From Burkholderiaceae bacterium (GTDB taxonomy: Bacteria > Pseudomonadota > Gammaproteobacteria > Burkholderiales > Burkholderiaceae_E): DNA of 47,553 nucleotides. The notes under the pieces were generated by a model. The model searched no databases. It was not told where the DNA came from and saw only the letters and a program-made list of their open reading frames with translations. Every line of letters begins with the position of its first letter. Within the stretch, counting starts at the first letter, position 1. Location: positions 1-47,553 of the forward strand of contig JAHBZV010000021.1 in the NCBI GenBank assembly GCA_019635275.1, written 5' to 3'. The translations under genes and the position numbers were made by a program. Positions 37,030 through 44,772 of this stretch are shown here, piece by piece.

Positions 37030-38241
37030 CTAGAGCGACTTCAGGTACTCGACCAGGTCGGCGACCTCGGCGGCGCTCAGGCCGAGCGATTTCCTCGCGT
37101 TGTAGGTGTCGACCACCGCCTGCAGCGTCGCTGCGCTGCCGTTGTGGAAGTACGGCGGGTGCTGCCAGATGCCGCGCAGCGGCGCGGTGCGGTACTGCTT
37201 CGTTGCACTGCGCGATGCCCAGCTCGGCACGCCGTTGGGCTCGGGCTCGCTGACCACGTCGGAGGCCGGGTGCAGCCTGAGCGAAGCGTCGGTGAATTCC
37301 GGCCCGCTGTGACAACTCGCGCATCTGCCGGGCCCCTCGAACACGATCTTGCCGCGCGCGGCCGCCGCGACGTCGAAGCTCCCGGCCGGCGGCGGCGGCG
37401 CGGCAAGCGTCAGCTGGTAGGCCTGGAGCGCCGGGAGCCTGGCAGTGACGAGGTCATCGGTTCCGTTGCGGACATCGACACCCGTGCGGGCGTCGAAGAA
37501 CGAGCCGTGCCCACCCATCTGGGTCACCGCCACATAGCGGTTCCAGTACGCGATCTCGTCGCCGTCGCCGGTCGTGGTGATCCGCGCCACGCCGGCGAGT
37601 CCGTAAGCCGGCGGAATCACCTGCGGGCCGTTGATGCCGTCGAGGTTGAAGCGCGGATCGTATTTCCCCTTGCCCCAGGAGCTGAACACCGACCGGGTGC
37701 CCGCGTCGAGCGCGGGCGACAGCGCGATGATCGCGCCGGGGTTCAGGTCGCGGTTGGGCCATCCGTCGAGCCTCTTGCCGATACCCGGGGCGAACGAGTC
37801 GTCGACCGTCGAGTGGCACAGGGCGCAGGTGACGCCGACCCGGGTCAGCGTTCTCGTTCCGTTGACGACCTCGACCGTGCCCCGCAGGCCGACGACCGCG
37901 TCGAGTTCGAGCAGCGCGACGGTCGTGTCCGGACTTGCGAGGTCGATGCTGCCGTTCCGGATCCCGTCGACGACCGCCGGCGGCAGCGCTTCCGCGTCGA
38001 CCTTCAGCCCGACCGACAGTGCGGTCAACGGGTCGACTGCGGCCGCGATGACCTCGTGCATGCGCAGGGTGTCGGTCCACTTCGACTCGTCGCCGAACGT
38101 GTCGTAGCGGAAGATCTGCTTGCCTTCCGCGACGACCGCAGGATCGGGCGTGGCGCCCGGGGTGTCGGCGCTGCCGCATGCGGCGAGCGACAGGGCGGCT
38201 GCTGCGGAGGCGAGCGCTGCGGCACTGCGTACGTATCTCAT
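37030..38241 (-). CDS. Diheme c-type cytochrome lipoprotein, peroxidase-like
   Basis: This 403-residue protein has a lipoprotein signal with lipobox LAAC at Cys22, so it should be anchored in the periplasm. Two heme c sites are visible: CALCH (139-143) and CASCH (307-311). The C-terminal YRTAPLRGIWQHPPYFHNGSAATL segment resembles bacterial cytochrome c peroxidases and the related di-heme oxidoreductases. It may reduce peroxide or oxidise an organic substrate; the sequence does not settle this. Its ATG overlaps the folE2 stop by 4 bases, so the two are translationally coupled, which is an odd pairing. Confidence 0.85.
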   Translation of the reverse strand: MRYVRSAAALASAAAALSLAACGSADTPGATPDPAVVAEGKQIFRYDTFGDESKWTDTLRMHEVIAAAVDPLTALSVGLKVDAEALPPAVVDGIRNGSIDLASPDTTVALLELDAVVGLRGTVEVVNGTRTLTRVGVTCALCHSTVDDSFAPGIGKRLDGWPNRDLNPGAIIALSPALDAGTRSVFSSWGKGKYDPRFNLDGINGPQVIPPAYGLAGVARITTTGDGDEIAYWNRYVAVTQMGGHGSFFDARTGVDVRNGTDDLVTARLPALQAYQLTLAAPPPPAGSFDVAAAARGKIVFEGPGRCASCHSGPEFTDASLRLHPASDVVSEPEPNGVPSWASRSATKQYRTAPLRGIWQHPPYFHNGSAATLQAVVDTYNARKSLGLSAAEVADLVEYLKSL

Positions 38242-39065
38242 GACGGGGTTCCCTGCGTCCTGGTCTCCCGCAATCGGTCACGCACGACGCGTGCAAACGC
38301 GGAATGGTTGTGGATCGACTCGAAGTTCTCGGCCTCGACCCGGTAGCGCACCACCCGCGAGTCGCGGTCGAGATCGGCTGCGACGTTTCGCACCAGATCC
38401 TCGACGAACCGGGGGTTGTCGTACGCGCGTTCGGTCACGTACTTCTCGTCGCCACGCTTGAGCAGTCCGTAGATCTCGCACGAGGCGTTGCGCTCCGCGA
38501 TCGCGACGAGTTCGTCGATCGGCGTCTGTGCCGCCAGTTCCGCTTCGATCGAGACGATCGAGCGCTGGTTATGGGCGCCGTAGTCCGAGATCGCGCGCGA
38601 GCACGGGCACAGGCTCGTGACCGGAACGCGCACGCCCATCCGGAAGGTGTAGCGCCCCTCGTGAAGGCGCCCGTGCCATCGAACTTCGTGGTCGAGTCGG
38701 CTGCGTGCGCCCGAGACCGGCGCATGCTTGATCACGAACCATGGAAATCGCAGGTCGATCGCGCCGCTGTCCGCTTCGAGCCTGTTCACCATCGCCTGCA
38801 CCATCGTGCCGAAGCGTCGCTGGTCGACAGGATCGGACTGCGCCTCGAGGAGTTCGACGAAGCGCGACATGTGGGTGCCGCGCAGGTGCGCGCCCAGCCC
38901 GACAGTCATCGTCACCGTCGCGATCGTGGGCAGCAGCACCGTGCCCGACTGGATCGTGAGCGGGTGGCGCAGGCCGTGTACGCCGACCGCGTCGATCGCG
39001 ATCTGGCGATCGTCGCGTTGGGACTGGACGTCGAACAGGGGCAGGAGCGGATCGGGAGCGTTCAT
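38238..39065 (-). CDS. folE2: GTP cyclohydrolase IB (type II, FolE2)
   Basis: FolE2 makes 7,8-dihydroneopterin triphosphate from GTP for folate (and queuosine) synthesis. It is the metal-promiscuous alternative to zinc-dependent FolE. The 275-residue product shows AHLRGTHMSRFVELLE, HAPVSGARS, and the characteristic CPCSRAISDYGAHNQRS with catalytic Cys153, all typical of the type. ATG 39065 gives the normal N terminus MNAPDPLLPLFDVQSQRDDR. The 3' end overlaps the diheme cytochrome start. In many bacteria folE2 is zinc-regulated by Zur; I saw no Zur-like palindrome in the 117 bases upstream. Confidence 0.93.
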   Translation of the reverse strand: MNAPDPLLPLFDVQSQRDDRQIAIDAVGVHGLRHPLTIQSGTVLLPTIATVTMTVGLGAHLRGTHMSRFVELLEAQSDPVDQRRFGTMVQAMVNRLEADSGAIDLRFPWFVIKHAPVSGARSRLDHEVRWHGRLHEGRYTFRMGVRVPVTSLCPCSRAISDYGAHNQRSIVSIEAELAAQTPIDELVAIAERNASCEIYGLLKRGDEKYVTERAYDNPRFVEDLVRNVAADLDRDSRVVRYRVEAENFESIHNHSAFARVVRDRLRETRTQGTPS

Positions 39066-39182
39066 GCCGCATTGGATGCGGGCACGGCGCCGAACGTTCC
39101 CGGCGATTTCGCGCCGGATGCGAATCCCGCTGGCGCGACGCCCGCCGCCCACGCGCGGCTCGGGCGGAGGCCGCGGGCCGGC

Positions 39183-39989
39183 TCAGTCGGGCTGCGCGTC
39201 GCGAACGATTGCCTGCGCGCGCAGGATCACCGGCTTGTCGACCATCTTGCCGTCGACCGCGACCGCGGCGCCGCCCGAGGCCGCCGCGGCGTCGAGTACG
39301 CGCTGCGCCCATGCCCGCTCGGCTTCGCTGGGCGTGAAGTGCCGGTTGACGCCTTCGACCTGGCGAGGATGGATGCACAGCTTGCCGCCGAAGCCGAGAC
39401 GCCGGGCGCGCAGCACGTCTTCGCGCAGTCGGTCCGTGTCGTCGATCGCGGTGCTCACGCCGTCGACCGGGGGTTGCAGGTCGGCGAGCCGCGAGGCAAG
39501 CACCAGCTGCGATCGGAAGAACAGCAATTCGTCCTCGAGCGCATCGCGCATGCCGAGGTCGATCTGGAAGTCGAGCGAGCCGAAGGCGAGCCGCTGCACA
39601 CCGGGAGCGCCGGCAATGGCCGGCAGCGCGACGAATCCGGCGGCGCTCTCGACGAGCGGCAGCACCGCCGGCGCGCCGGCGCCGCGCACGGCGGCGATGT
39701 CCCCGGCGCGCTCGGCCTTCGGGAGCATCACGGCCGCGACGCCGGGGCGGCCGCAGAGCGCGAGGTCGCCGCGGAACCACTCCGTGTCGGCGCCGTTGAT
39801 CCGCACGATCACGCTGCGATCGGGGGCGAGCCAGGCGGCGAGCGCGTCGCGTGCGCGATCCTTGTCGCCGGGCGCGACCGCGTCCTCGAGGTCGACCACC
39901 ACCGCGTCGGCGCCTGCGACCAGCGCCTTGTCGAAACGGTCGGGCCGCGAACCGGGCACGAACAACAGCGAGCGGGCGATGCGCGACAT
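39183..39989 (-). CDS. HpcH/HpaI / CitE-type acyl-CoA lyase, candidate citramalyl-CoA lyase
   Basis: This 268-residue protein has the CitE/malyl-CoA lyase TIM barrel: RSLLFVPGSRPDRFDKAL, DAVVVDLEDAVAPGDKDRAR, LPKAERAGD, and GFGGKLCIHPRQVEGVNRHF. The acid residues in VVDLEDAV and the ester-binding Arg in IVRINGAD are conserved. With the hydratase and CoA-transferase upstream it most likely cleaves (S)-citramalyl-CoA to acetyl-CoA and pyruvate, like P. aeruginosa Ccl (PA0883). Substrate is inferred from context. Its ATG is one base after the MmgE/PrpD stop. An in-frame ATG at 40001 would add four residues. Confidence 0.85.
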   Translation of the reverse strand: MSRIARSLLFVPGSRPDRFDKALVAGADAVVVDLEDAVAPGDKDRARDALAAWLAPDRSVIVRINGADTEWFRGDLALCGRPGVAAVMLPKAERAGDIAAVRGAGAPAVLPLVESAAGFVALPAIAGAPGVQRLAFGSLDFQIDLGMRDALEDELLFFRSQLVLASRLADLQPPVDGVSTAIDDTDRLREDVLRARRLGFGGKLCIHPRQVEGVNRHFTPSEAERAWAQRVLDAAAASGGAAVAVDGKMVDKPVILRAQAIVRDAQPD

Positions 39990-39990
39990 G

Positions 39991-41358
39991 TCAGGACCCA
40001 TCGGCCAGGAACCTGCCCACCACGGGCGCGTCGGCCAGCGACCAGACGCGCGCGATCACTGCCCGCATCTCGGCTTCGTCGGCACCGCCGCGGTATCGAG
40101 CGAGGCGCAGTGCCTTGTCCTCGAGCTCTGCGCGGCTCAGCGTGTTGCCGGGGTCGCCCTTGGGTTCGTCGATGCGCGCTTCGAGCGTGCGTCCGTCGGT
40201 CGTCTGCACCCGGACCTTGCCGATCCAGCGGGCCGGGTACGCTCGATCGACCTCGGGGTCGAGCTCCATGCGCACCTTGTCGCGGAACGCCACCACTGCC
40301 GGGTCCTGGTAGTCGGCGTCGAACTCGCCGAGGCCGGCACGGCCCTCGACCGCGACGAGGCCGAGCACGGTGCCCATCGAGAACTTCGCCTGGTGCACCG
40401 TCTGCGGATCGGTCACCGGCCCGAGCACGTCGATCGCGCCCTGGTGCACCTGCGCGGTCACGCGCTCGACCGCGTCGGCGGCGAGGTGGTGGGTGCGCAT
40501 CAGCTGCTGCAGGGCGTCGGCCGCCGGATGCGTGTGCCGGCACGAGGCGTGGAACTTGAACGAGGTCTCGGCGAGGGCCCAGCGCGTGCCCAGCCGATCG
40601 GTGAGTCGCGCCGGGTCGGCGTCGGTCGACATGCCCGCGGCCATGCCCTGCACGCCCTCGAGGATGCGCCGCGCGCCGGTGAAGCCGTCGCGCGCGAGGT
40701 ACGCCGCGGTGAGTCCGGCACCGGCCGCATGGGCGGTGTGCAGCTGCTTCGAGTCGGCCGCATCGCGCAGGAACTCCCACAGGCCGGCGCTCTGCGTGCC
40801 GGCCGATCCGAGGGCGTGCAGCATCTGCTCCGGCGAAAGGCGCAGCAGGTTGCCGACCGCGGCCGCGGCGGCCAGCGTGCCGGCGGTGCCGGTGGTGTGG
40901 AAGATCCGGTAGTGCGAGCGCCCGAGGAATTCGCCGACGCGGATGCCGACCTCGTAGCCGGCCACGCTGGCCCGCAGCAGGTCGCGGCCGGAGCACCCGA
41001 GTGCCTGCGCGACCGCCAGCGCCGGGGGGAACACCACCGCGGCCGGATGGAACACCGAACCGTTGTGCACGTCGTCCTGTTCGGCGAAGTGCGACGCCGC
41101 GGCGTTGGCCACCGCCGCCGCCATCGGGCTGCTGCCGCGGCGGTGGATCAGGATCTCGCTCGGCCCGTCGGCCGGCCCCATGGCCTCGGCGAAGCGCGCG
41201 ATCGACTCGACCGGGCGTGCGCCCTTGCCCGCCAGCGCGGAGGCGAACCAGTCGAGGAACAGGTCTTCGGCACGGCGCACGACCGGCGCCGGGATCGATT
41301 CGCAGGTCAGCGTGGCCGCGAATTCGGCCAGCGTACGGCTCGGGTGGGACTCGCTCAT
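39991..41358 (-). CDS. MmgE/PrpD family protein
   Basis: This 455-residue protein belongs to the MmgE/PrpD family, which includes 2-methylcitrate dehydratase, cis-aconitate decarboxylase and other lyases or isomerases of tricarboxylates. It has the N-terminal all-helical domain with HFAEQDDVHNGSVFHPAAVV, GTAGTLAAAAAVGNLL, and the C-terminal lid with FKFHASCRHTHPAADAL. The position between the CaiB and CitE-like genes matches PA0881 in the itaconate region as I recall it. Its own reaction in that pathway is not known to me. Possibly it acts on an itaconate-related acid such as a methylated or hydroxylated C5/C6 compound. Confidence 0.85.
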   Translation of the reverse strand: MSESHPSRTLAEFAATLTCESIPAPVVRRAEDLFLDWFASALAGKGARPVESIARFAEAMGPADGPSEILIHRRGSSPMAAAVANAAASHFAEQDDVHNGSVFHPAAVVFPPALAVAQALGCSGRDLLRASVAGYEVGIRVGEFLGRSHYRIFHTTGTAGTLAAAAAVGNLLRLSPEQMLHALGSAGTQSAGLWEFLRDAADSKQLHTAHAAGAGLTAAYLARDGFTGARRILEGVQGMAAGMSTDADPARLTDRLGTRWALAETSFKFHASCRHTHPAADALQQLMRTHHLAADAVERVTAQVHQGAIDVLGPVTDPQTVHQAKFSMGTVLGLVAVEGRAGLGEFDADYQDPAVVAFRDKVRMELDPEVDRAYPARWIGKVRVQTTDGRTLEARIDEPKGDPGNTLSRAELEDKALRLARYRGGADEAEMRAVIARVWSLADAPVVGRFLADGS

Positions 41359-41377
41359 CGTCGTTCCGTCGTTCGGG

Positions 41378-42547
41378 TCAGATCACGCCGTCGTGGCGCA
41401 ATTGCGCGATCTGCGCAGCGTCGTAGCCCAGTTCGGCGAGCACGGCCTCGCTGTGCTCGCCGAGCGCCGGGATCGGCGCCATGCGTGCCTCGGTCATTCC
41501 GGGCGGCAGCAGCGCCGGTACCGCGCCGGCGGGCGTGTCCACCTCGGTCCAGCGGCCGCGCGCCTTCAGTTGCGGATGCGCCCAGACCTCGGCCATGCCG
41601 TTGACCTGCGCGTTGGCGATCTGCGCGTCTTCGAGCAGCGCCACCAGCTGTGCGGCGTCGAGCGCTGCGAAGCGCTCGACGATGATCGTGCGAAGCGCAT
41701 CGCGGTTCCCGACACGCGCCGGGTTGGCGGAGAACCGGTCGTCGCTTGCCAGCTCGGGCCGGCCGAGCACCTTCTCGCAGAACACCTGCCACTCGCGCTC
41801 GTTCTGAAGCCCGAGCATCACCGTCTTGCCGTCGCCGGTCGGGAACGGGCCGTACGGGTAGATCGTCGCGTGCGCGGCGCCGGCGCGCGGCGGCGGCGCG
41901 GCGCCGTCGAACGCGTAGTACATCGGGAAGCCCATCCACTCGACCATGCTCTCGAGCATCGAGACGTCGATGCGCTTGCCGCGCCCGGTGCGACCGCGCT
42001 CGATCAGCGCCGCGAGGATGTTGCTGTATGCATACATGCCCGCGGCGATGTCGGCGATCGAGCAGCCGGCCTTGGCCATCTCGTCGGAGGTGCCGGTGAC
42101 CGACAGGAAGCCCGACTCGCTCTGGATCAGGAGGTCGTACGCCTTCTTGTCGCGGTACGGCCCGTCGGATCCGTAGCCCGAGATGTCGCAGACGATGAGC
42201 CCGGGGTGCCTGGGCGCGAGCGCGTCGTACGACAGCCCCAGGCGTGCGGCGGCCCCCGGGGCCAGGTTCTGCACCAGCACGTCGGCGCGGTCGAGCAGTC
42301 GCGCGAGCACCTGCGGTGCCTGCGCGTGCTTCAGGTCGAGCGTCAGGCTCTCCTTCGAGCGATTGGTCCAGACGAAGTGCGACGCGAGGCCGGCCACGCG
42401 AGCGTCGTACGCGCGTGCGAAGTCGCCGACGCCGGGACGCTCGATCTTGACGACGCGAGCGCCGTGGTCGGCGAGCTGGCGCGTGCAGAACGGCGCGGCG
42501 ATTGCGTGCTCGAGCGTGACGACCGTGATGCCGTCGAGCGCGCCCAT
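41378..42547 (-). CDS. CaiB/BaiF family CoA-transferase, candidate itaconate CoA-transferase
   Basis: The 389-residue class III CoA-transferase begins MGALDGITVVTLEHAIAAPF. It has the catalytic aspartate Asp166 in CSIADIAAGMYA (Frc Asp169 equivalent), SLTLDLKH, ISGYGSDGPYRDKKAYDLL and the late GRGKRIDVSMLE. In the P. aeruginosa model the equivalent, Ict (PA0882), moves CoA from succinyl-CoA to itaconate. Its ATG shares a base with the acyl-CoA dehydrogenase stop (TGATG); the next gene is 19 bases further. The specific substrate is inferred from the cluster, not the sequence. Confidence 0.87.
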   Translation of the reverse strand: MGALDGITVVTLEHAIAAPFCTRQLADHGARVVKIERPGVGDFARAYDARVAGLASHFVWTNRSKESLTLDLKHAQAPQVLARLLDRADVLVQNLAPGAAARLGLSYDALAPRHPGLIVCDISGYGSDGPYRDKKAYDLLIQSESGFLSVTGTSDEMAKAGCSIADIAAGMYAYSNILAALIERGRTGRGKRIDVSMLESMVEWMGFPMYYAFDGAAPPPRAGAAHATIYPYGPFPTGDGKTVMLGLQNEREWQVFCEKVLGRPELASDDRFSANPARVGNRDALRTIIVERFAALDAAQLVALLEDAQIANAQVNGMAEVWAHPQLKARGRWTEVDTPAGAVPALLPPGMTEARMAPIPALGEHSEAVLAELGYDAAQIAQLRHDGVI

Positions 42548-43710
42548 CAGAACGACCTCGGCAGGCCGAGCACGTGCTCGGCGACGTAGGAGAGGATCAG
42601 GTTGGTCGAGATCGGGGCGACCTGGTAGAGCCGCGTTTCGCGGAACTTGCGCTCGACGCCGTATTCATTGGCGAAGCCGAAGCCGCCGTGGAACTGGATG
42701 CAGGCGTTCGCCGCTTCCCACGACGCCTTCGCCGCCAGGTACTTGGCCATGTTGGCCTGCGCGCCGCAGGGCTCGTGCGCGTCGAAGCGCCGGCACGCCT
42801 CCCAGCGCATCAGGTTGGCCGCCTCGACCTCGATGAACGACTCGGCGATCGGGAACTGCACGCCCTGGTTCTGGCCGATCGGCCGGCCGAAGACGATGCG
42901 CTCGTTCGCGTACTTCGTGACCCGGTCGACGAACCAGTAGCCGTCGCCGATGCACTCGGCGGCGATCAGCGTGCGCTCGGCGTTCAGTCCGTCGAGGATG
43001 TAGCGGAACCCCTTGCCTTCCTCGCCGATCAGGTTCTCGGCCGGGATCTCGAGGTTCTCGAAGAACAGCTCGTTGGTCTCGTGGTTGACCATGTTGGGGA
43101 TCGGGCGCACGGTCAGCCCCGCCTTCTCCGCCTGGCGCAGATCGACCATGAAGATCGACATCCCTTCCGACTTCTTCTTCACTTCGGCCAGCGGCGTCGT
43201 GCGCGCGAGCAGGATCATCCAGTCCGAGTGCTGCACGCGCGAGATCCAGACCTTCTGTCCGTTGACGACGTAGCGATCGCCCCTCTTCACCGCCGTGGTC
43301 TTGATCTTCGTCGTGTCGGTACCGGTCGTCGGTTCGGTGACGCCCATCGACTGCAGCCGCCACTCGCCGGTGGCGATCTTCGGCAGGTAGGTGCGCTTCT
43401 GCTCTTCGGAGCCGTGGCGCAGCAGCGTGCCCATGTTGTACATCTGGCCGTGCAGCGCGCCCGAGTTGCCGCCGGCTCGATTGATCTCCTCCATGATGAC
43501 CGAGGCTTCCGTCAGGCCGAGCCCCGATCCCCCGTATTCGTGCGGAATCAGCGCGGCCATCCAGCCGGCCTTCGTCAGTGCATCGACGAAGGCCTCGGGG
43601 TAGGCGTGCTGCGCGTCGACCTGGCGGTGGTACTCGTCGGGAAACTGGCGGCACAGGTCGCGCACGCCGTCGCGGATGTCCTGGAAGCGGCCGTCGGATG
43701 TGGAGATCAT
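42547..43710 (-). CDS. Acyl-CoA dehydrogenase family protein
   Basis: The 387-residue FAD flavoprotein has the three-domain acyl-CoA dehydrogenase layout. It shows GWMAALIPHEYGGSGLGLTE, MGVTEPTTGTDTTKIKTTA (the FAD/substrate-binding stretch), GQKVWISRVQHSDWMILLAR, and the C-terminal IQFHGGFGFANEYGVER. The reading frame stays open far upstream, but those codons are antisense to the regulator and hydratase. ATG 43710 gives the conserved N terminus MISTSDGRFQDI. The equivalent PA0879 is in the itaconate cluster; a role with methylsuccinyl-CoA or another substrate is possible. I cannot fix the acyl group. Confidence 0.87.
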   Translation of the reverse strand: MISTSDGRFQDIRDGVRDLCRQFPDEYHRQVDAQHAYPEAFVDALTKAGWMAALIPHEYGGSGLGLTEASVIMEEINRAGGNSGALHGQMYNMGTLLRHGSEEQKRTYLPKIATGEWRLQSMGVTEPTTGTDTTKIKTTAVKRGDRYVVNGQKVWISRVQHSDWMILLARTTPLAEVKKKSEGMSIFMVDLRQAEKAGLTVRPIPNMVNHETNELFFENLEIPAENLIGEEGKGFRYILDGLNAERTLIAAECIGDGYWFVDRVTKYANERIVFGRPIGQNQGVQFPIAESFIEVEAANLMRWEACRRFDAHEPCGAQANMAKYLAAKASWEAANACIQFHGGFGFANEYGVERKFRETRLYQVAPISTNLILSYVAEHVLGLPRSF

Positions 43711-43748
43711 CGGGAAGAGTCCGGATGGGAGGGGCGAGGTGTCGCCGA

Positions 43749-44594
43749 TCAGGGAAGTTGCGCGGAGGCTTCCATCGCCAGGAAGCCGTCGTGGTCGCGG
43801 GCCCACAGCCGCACCGTGCGATCGCCGTCGGGCCGGCCGCAGACCGTGAACCGGTGGATGTCGAACAGCGGCCGCACGGCCCGGAACTCGAACCTTCGCA
43901 CGCGCGCGCGCGGCATCTCGCGGCGCAGCAGCTCGAGCAGCAGCGTGGCGATCAGCGGGCCGTGCACGACGAGGCCCGGGTAGCCCTCGACCTCGGTGAC
44001 GTAGCTGCGGTCGTAGTGGATGCGGTGTCCGTTGAAGGTGAGCGCCGAATAGCGGAACAGCAGCACCGGGTCGGGCACGACCTCGCGCGAGAACGCCGCG
44101 TCGGCGGGCGCGGGGCGCGGCTCGGGCGCCGGGGCGCCGGGCGCCGGGTTGTCGCGGTAGACGATGTCGTGCTCTTCGGTGATCGCCACGCCGCGCGCAT
44201 CGGCGATCTCGTGGTGCACGTTGACGAACACCAGCGAACCGCTGCGACCCGACTTGCCGCGCACGTCGGCGATCCGCGATTCGCGGGTGATCTCGTCGCC
44301 GATGCGCAGCGGGTGATGGAACTCGAGCCGCCCGCCCGCCCACATCCGCCGGGGCAGCGGCACCGGGGGCAGGAAGCCACCGCGCTTCGCGTGGCCGTCG
44401 GGGCCGATTTCGCTCTGGCGCGCCAGCGGCACGAAGTACAGCCAGTGCCACAGTGGCGGCAGGTCGGTGCCGGGCAGCGGCTCGGGGTCGTCTCGATCGA
44501 GCGTCGCCGACAGCGCGGCCACCGGCGTGGCGGTCACCAGGTCGGCGCGCCGCTCGGTGCGGCCGATCCAACGTTGCAGGGGCTCGATGTCCAT
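43749..44594 (-). CDS. Two-hotdog-domain acyl-CoA hydratase, candidate itaconyl-CoA hydratase
   Basis: This 281-residue protein has an N-terminal FAS1-like dehydratase (hotdog) domain (about residues 1-150) and a C-terminal MaoC-like hotdog domain (about 160-281). The hydratase motif reads FNGHRIHYDRSYVTEVEGYP followed by GLVVHGP. It resembles mesaconyl-C4-CoA hydratase and itaconyl-CoA hydratase (Ich/RipB). As first gene of the - strand cluster it matches PA0878. It would convert itaconyl-CoA to citramalyl-CoA. ATG 44594 faces the regulator across a 178-base divergent region; an upstream open stretch runs antisense to the regulator and is rejected. Confidence 0.85.
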   Translation of the reverse strand: MDIEPLQRWIGRTERRADLVTATPVAALSATLDRDDPEPLPGTDLPPLWHWLYFVPLARQSEIGPDGHAKRGGFLPPVPLPRRMWAGGRLEFHHPLRIGDEITRESRIADVRGKSGRSGSLVFVNVHHEIADARGVAITEEHDIVYRDNPAPGAPAPEPRPAPADAAFSREVVPDPVLLFRYSALTFNGHRIHYDRSYVTEVEGYPGLVVHGPLIATLLLELLRREMPRARVRRFEFRAVRPLFDIHRFTVCGRPDGDRTVRLWARDHDGFLAMEASAQLP

Positions 44595-44616
44595 GGGGCG
44601 GCTCGGGAAAAACCCA

Positions 44617-44645
44617 AGCTTGCGCGAAACGCCGGCGCAGGACAA
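44617..44645 (-). promoter_or_regulatory. Candidate promoter of the catabolic (hydratase) operon
   Basis: On the - strand TTGTCC (44640-44645 on the + strand as GGACAA) and CAAGCT (44617-44622 as AGCTTG) are 17 bases apart. The -10 is poor. A start near 44610 would leave a short leader before ATG 44594. A TT-N11-AA box abuts the -35, the usual geometry for a LysR-activated promoter. Confidence 0.35.
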
Positions 44646-44660
44646 TTCGGCTTTCGGGAA
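44646..44660. promoter_or_regulatory. Candidate LysR-type operator box (TT-N11-AA)
   Basis: TTCGGCTTTCGGGAA has TT and AA separated by 11 bases, the T-N11-A form bound by LysR regulators. The arms are only partly symmetric. It lies in the divergent region between the regulator and the hydratase, adjacent to the candidate -35 of the latter. Confidence 0.4.
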
Positions 44661-44694
44661 GGCCGCCTTCGACAGCGCGTAAGGGGTGGCACGG

Positions 44695-44700
44695 TAGACT
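44695..44700 (+). promoter_or_regulatory. Candidate -10 element for the LysR regulator gene
   Basis: TAGACT precedes the four tandem 14-mers and lies 72 bases before the regulator ATG. No clear -35 is seen. If used, the repeats fall just downstream of the transcription start, in the leader. Confidence 0.3.
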
Positions 44701-44703
44701 GCG

Positions 44704-44759
44704 GCTGACGGCCAGGCATCGACGGCCGGAAATCGACCGCCGGAGATCGACGGCCAGCG
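44704..44759. repeat. Four tandem 14-bp repeats upstream of the LysR gene
   Basis: Units GCTGACGGCCAGGC, ATCGACGGCCGGAA, ATCGACCGCCGGAG and ATCGACGGCCAGCG follow each other without gaps. Units 2-4 agree at 10 of 14 positions or better, and all share GAC(G/C)GCC. The array ends 13 bases before the regulator ATG. It could be a regulatory array or leader, or a simple duplication. It does not code for any evident peptide. Confidence 0.7.
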
Positions 44760-44772
44760 CGGCCCTTGCTCC

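Noticed and set aside
39066-39182. A Zur binding site upstream of folE2.
   Set aside because: I found no AT-rich palindrome resembling the Zur consensus in the 117 bases between folE2 and the lyase gene.
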